Assembly (NCBI GenBank): GCA_003489165.1
Contig: DNJG01000008.1
Coordinates: forward strand, 1-7,794
Length of the DNA: 7,794 nt
Direction of reading: 5' to 3'
DNA from: Nitrospinota bacterium
GTDB lineage: Bacteria; Nitrospinota; Nitrospinia; UBA9942
The first letter of the stretch is position 1. Each line of letters starts with the position of its first letter. Positions 5,639-7,794 of the stretch are shown in pieces. The position numbers and the translations under genes were made by a program. Under the pieces are notes generated by a model, which made no database searches, was not told where the DNA came from, and saw only the letters and a list, made by a program, of their open reading frames with translations.

Positions 5639-6778
5639 TTATTGTAATCTCATCGGCATGATAACGCATTTGTAATTCTCATCGTTCATTTGCATGAACA
5701 GGGTAGGGCTTACAGAGTCTTTTATATCTAAAATTATTTCATTGCTATCCACTGCACTCATTATATCCAGAATATACCTGGCATTTAGTCCAATAGAAAG
5801 TCCTTCTCCTTTATACTTTACATCAACCTTTTCTTTTGCCTCACCAATGCCGGCCGTATCAGAGAGCAGCTCAATATTATCTTTCTCAATATTAAATTTT
5901 ACCATTTTTGATTTTTCATCTGATAAGAGTGAGACCCTCTTTAATGCATGGATTAATACATCCTTGTTTAAAATCACCCTCTTGTCATTATTCTTTGGCA
6001 GGACTACCTCATAATTGGGGAATTGTCCGTCAATGACCCTTGATACGAGAACGAATTTTTTCTTTTTAAATACAGCATGATTTTCATATATGCTGAATAA
6101 AACATCCTCATTGTCGTCTTCTACCAGTTTTAATAATTCCGATGTGGTCTTTTGAGGTATGATTACATTTATCTTTTTCTCTACTATCTTTGGATTTTCA
6201 TTTTTTATATAGGATAATCTATGTCCATCTGTAGAGACCAATTTTACGGTGTTTCCTTCTGCCTCAAGGAGTGTCCCATTAAGTGTATATCGGGTCTCAT
6301 CTGAAGAGACGGAAAATATAGTTTTTCTGACCATATCCTTTAACTGAGACGGTTCAAATTTTACAAGATAATCTTCACCGTATGATGGGAAGGCAGGAAA
6401 TTCATCTACAGGGAGTCCTGATAGACGGGTCTTATAATTGCCGCAGGATAGATTAATCCATAAGTCTGCAAATTCATTTTCATGCTCCTTCCTCTTGACA
6501 CCTGACTTTTGGTTGACATTAATATCTGCATCAGGTAGTTCCCTTACTATGTCAAAGAGTTTTCTTGCATTTGCTGTAAACCTCCCTTTGCTTTTTACTG
6601 ATGCATTGTAGAATCCCTTTATGCCTATATTCAGGTCTGTTGCGTATATCCAGATACCAGAATCAACGACCTCTATTAAGATATTAGAGAGTATTGGTAT
6701 TGCCCCTTTTGTATCTGCTACACCCTGTGATTTCTGCAGCCCTTTAAAAAATTCACTTTTTGTTATAGTAAACTCCAT
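5639..6778 (-). CDS. dnaN: DNA polymerase III beta subunit (sliding clamp) DnaN
   Basis: DnaN forms a dimeric ring around DNA that tethers the replicative polymerase and recruits repair proteins. The 379 residues cover three repeated clamp domains. Recognisable parts are AIPILSNILIE (26-36), ATDLNIGI (46-53), FPAFPSYGEDY (128-138), ETRYTLNGTLLE (161-172), STDGHRLSY (182-190) and DGQFPNYEVVLPKN (250-263). The C-terminus ends in the canonical VIMPMRLQ, part of the partner-binding pocket. Between the first-domain strand ending INVNQ (90) and WINLSCGNYKTRLSGLP there are about 14 extra charged residues (roughly 91-105) not expected from the family. Start ATG at 6778 has AGGAGG 5 bases upstream. 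dnaA, recF and gyrB, the usual neighbours, are absent here; a divergent exported-enzyme gene lies upstream instead. Confidence 0.97.
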   Translation of the reverse strand: MEFTITKSEFFKGLQKSQGVADTKGAIPILSNILIEVVDSGIWIYATDLNIGIKGFYNASVKSKGRFTANARKLFDIVRELPDADINVNQKSGVKRKEHENEFADLWINLSCGNYKTRLSGLPVDEFPAFPSYGEDYLVKFEPSQLKDMVRKTIFSVSSDETRYTLNGTLLEAEGNTVKLVSTDGHRLSYIKNENPKIVEKKINVIIPQKTTSELLKLVEDDNEDVLFSIYENHAVFKKKKFVLVSRVIDGQFPNYEVVLPKNNDKRVILNKDVLIHALKRVSLLSDEKSKMVKFNIEKDNIELLSDTAGIGEAKEKVDVKYKGEGLSIGLNARYILDIMSAVDSNEIILDIKDSVSPTLFMQMNDENYKCVIMPMRLQ

Positions 6779-6822
6779 TTATTCCTCCTACCTTGAAAAT
6801 TAAATTTTTTAATTAATATGAT

Positions 6823-6850
6823 ATTATATTCTTTTCTTATTTTAACGCAA
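6823..6850 (-). promoter_or_regulatory. Candidate dnaN promoter
   Basis: On the minus strand a perfect TATAAT (6823-6828) is preceded 16 bp upstream by TTGCGT (6845-6850), which keeps only the TTG of the -35 consensus. The expected start near 6816 gives a leader of about 37 bases carrying an AGGAGG ribosome-binding site. The spacer and leader are almost wholly A and T, so chance -10 matches are common here. Confidence 0.45.
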
Positions 6851-6964
6851 TAACTTTAGTCCAACATTTTATAATTTCTGGTTTACGGATAAGGTATTTG
6901 CTGTTATCGCTAAACTTTTAAATTTCCTAAAATTTGCATAAATATTATCATACAGCATTTGGCA

Positions 6965-6993
6965 TTGCAACAAATAATAAGTTTTGATAAAAT
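6965..6993 (+). promoter_or_regulatory. Candidate promoter of the phosphodiester glycosidase gene, nearly leaderless
   Basis: TTGCAA (6965-6970), a 17-bp spacer and TAAAAT (6988-6993) with TGA directly before it (extended -10) precede the gene. Ten bases separate the -10 box from the ATG at 7004, so the predicted leader is only about 3-5 bases. No Shine-Dalgarno sequence is visible. The AT-richness lowers the weight of the -10 match. Confidence 0.45.
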
Positions 6994-7003
6994 TCATATT
7001 AAA

Positions 7004-7794
7004 ATGTTACCAAAAATTCTTTTAAGCCTCCTTTTTTTATCAATATTTCTGTCAAACAATCTTAATGCTGAATTTCTTGAAAATGCAAAATATATTGGCA
7101 GTTTTTCTGGAAAGAAACTGCTAATCATCAGGGATGATAAATGGAAAAGTATAGGCAGTGGTGTAGATTTTAAGATTATTAAATTGGTGAGAAGTGAAAG
7201 TGGTTTTGATATAGTCATCAAGTTTTTAAGGATTGATTTGAAGTCTATAAGGGCAAAAGTTGTTTATAGTAAGAACTCAGAGACAAGATTTAAGAATGTA
7301 AAAAATATTATAGAAAAGGATGATGCTATTGCCGCAATAAATGGGAGTTATTTTGATGTAAATGGGAATCCATTAGGCCTCTTGATAGCAGGCGGTAAGA
7401 TCATAAACAACAGGATAGTTACACACCCGCTTTATTCGGGGATATTTTATATCAAGGAAGATATGCCTTATATAGTATATAGAGATAATTTTCAGTCAAG
7501 CGGTGTAACTGAGGCAATTCAGGTTGGCCCTATATTAATAGCAGATGGAAAAGATGCAGAAGATTTTAAGGATATTCATTCTATTCACTATCGCTCGGGT
7601 ATTGCCATAGATAATTCAGGGAGGGTTATCATATATGCCACAGATACGAAGTATAATGGGATTAGCCTGCATGAGGTGAGGCAGGTTATGAGGCTGTCGG
7701 ATATAAGTTGTATGAATGTATTAAATTTGGATGGGGGTGGATCAACTCAGATGTATATATCTACTCCATATTTTTCTGATTATATAACAGGGAA
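7004..7794 (+). CDS. Exported phosphodiester glycosidase (NAGPA domain) protein, 3' end beyond window
   Basis: The frame stays open for 263 codons to the window edge. Residues 1-22 look like a signal peptide: Lys4, a leucine-rich core, and a likely cleavage after NLNA, so the protein is exported. The remainder matches the NAGPA domain, named for the human enzyme that uncovers mannose-6-phosphate by removing N-acetylglucosamine: AAINGSYFDVNGNPLGLLI (110-128), QVGPILIADGK (173-183), RSGIAIDNSGRVIIYATD (197-214) and the hallmark LNLDGGGSTQMYI (240-252). Bacterial members are thought to act on glycan phosphodiesters or related cell-surface sugars; the substrate here is unknown. It is the only plus-strand gene and is transcribed divergently from dnaN. 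The ATG at 7004 is the start that yields the signal peptide; no ribosome-binding site precedes it. Confidence 0.88.
   Translation, partial: MLPKILLSLLFLSIFLSNNLNAEFLENAKYIGSFSGKKLLIIRDDKWKSIGSGVDFKIIKLVRSESGFDIVIKFLRIDLKSIRAKVVYSKNSETRFKNVKNIIEKDDAIAAINGSYFDVNGNPLGLLIAGGKIINNRIVTHPLYSGIFYIKEDMPYIVYRDNFQSSGVTEAIQVGPILIADGKDAEDFKDIHSIHYRSGIAIDNSGRVIIYATDTKYNGISLHEVRQVMRLSDISCMNVLNLDGGGSTQMYISTPYFSDYITG

Noticed and set aside
6994..7221. Minus-strand open frame of 75 codons opposite the glycosidase start
   Set aside because: It overlaps the signal peptide and domain start of the exported enzyme, whose motifs are clear on the plus strand.
1..7794. CRISPR array, tRNA, transposon or prophage element
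   Set aside because: No regular repeat-spacer pattern, cloverleaf, transposase or integrase motif, or flanking terminal repeats were seen by reading both strands.

Overview
This window comes from an AT-rich bacterial chromosome. All recognisable genes are housekeeping or biosynthetic. I see no transposase, integrase, CRISPR array, tRNA or rRNA. DnaN, RuvX, MltG, LeuB and LeuD are typical bacterial proteins with intact family motifs. The compact operons with 4-bp overlaps, good Shine-Dalgarno sites and sigma70-like promoters fit a free-living bacterium, perhaps a Nitrospirota- or deltaproteobacteria-like lineage. That lineage guess rests on overall impression only and needs a database comparison.

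Layout from left to right. Positions 1-2196 (minus strand, transcribed leftward) hold a tight five-gene unit. It begins with a small membrane-anchored helical protein, a two-helix membrane protein and a small zinc-finger-like protein. It then runs into leuD and leuB (leuB is cut by the window edge). Every junction overlaps or abuts. A good promoter (TTTACA, 17 bp, TATAGT) lies at 2288-2316. Positions 2362-3871 (minus) hold ruvX and mltG, overlapping by 8 bp. A promoter lies so close to the ruvX start that the message is probably leaderless. Positions 3934-5459 (minus) hold a DJ-1/PfpI-family gene followed 2 bp later by a panE-like ketopantoate reductase. Positions 5639-6778 (minus) hold dnaN, the replication sliding clamp, with an extra loop in its first domain. 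A 225-bp very AT-rich divergent spacer follows. From 7004 on the plus strand runs an exported NAGPA-type phosphodiester glycosidase, cut by the right edge.

The known functions are leucine biosynthesis (LeuB, LeuD), pantothenate/CoA synthesis (PanE-like), DNA replication (DnaN), rRNA or Holliday-junction processing (RuvX) and septal/lateral peptidoglycan trimming (MltG). There is no single evident pathway linking them. The least explained parts are the trio of small genes coupled to leuDB, the two apparently leaderless promoters, the DnaN insertion, and a cluster of CACAGAT repeats over the likely promoter of the DJ-1/PfpI gene. I found no clear evidence of a new multi-gene system.
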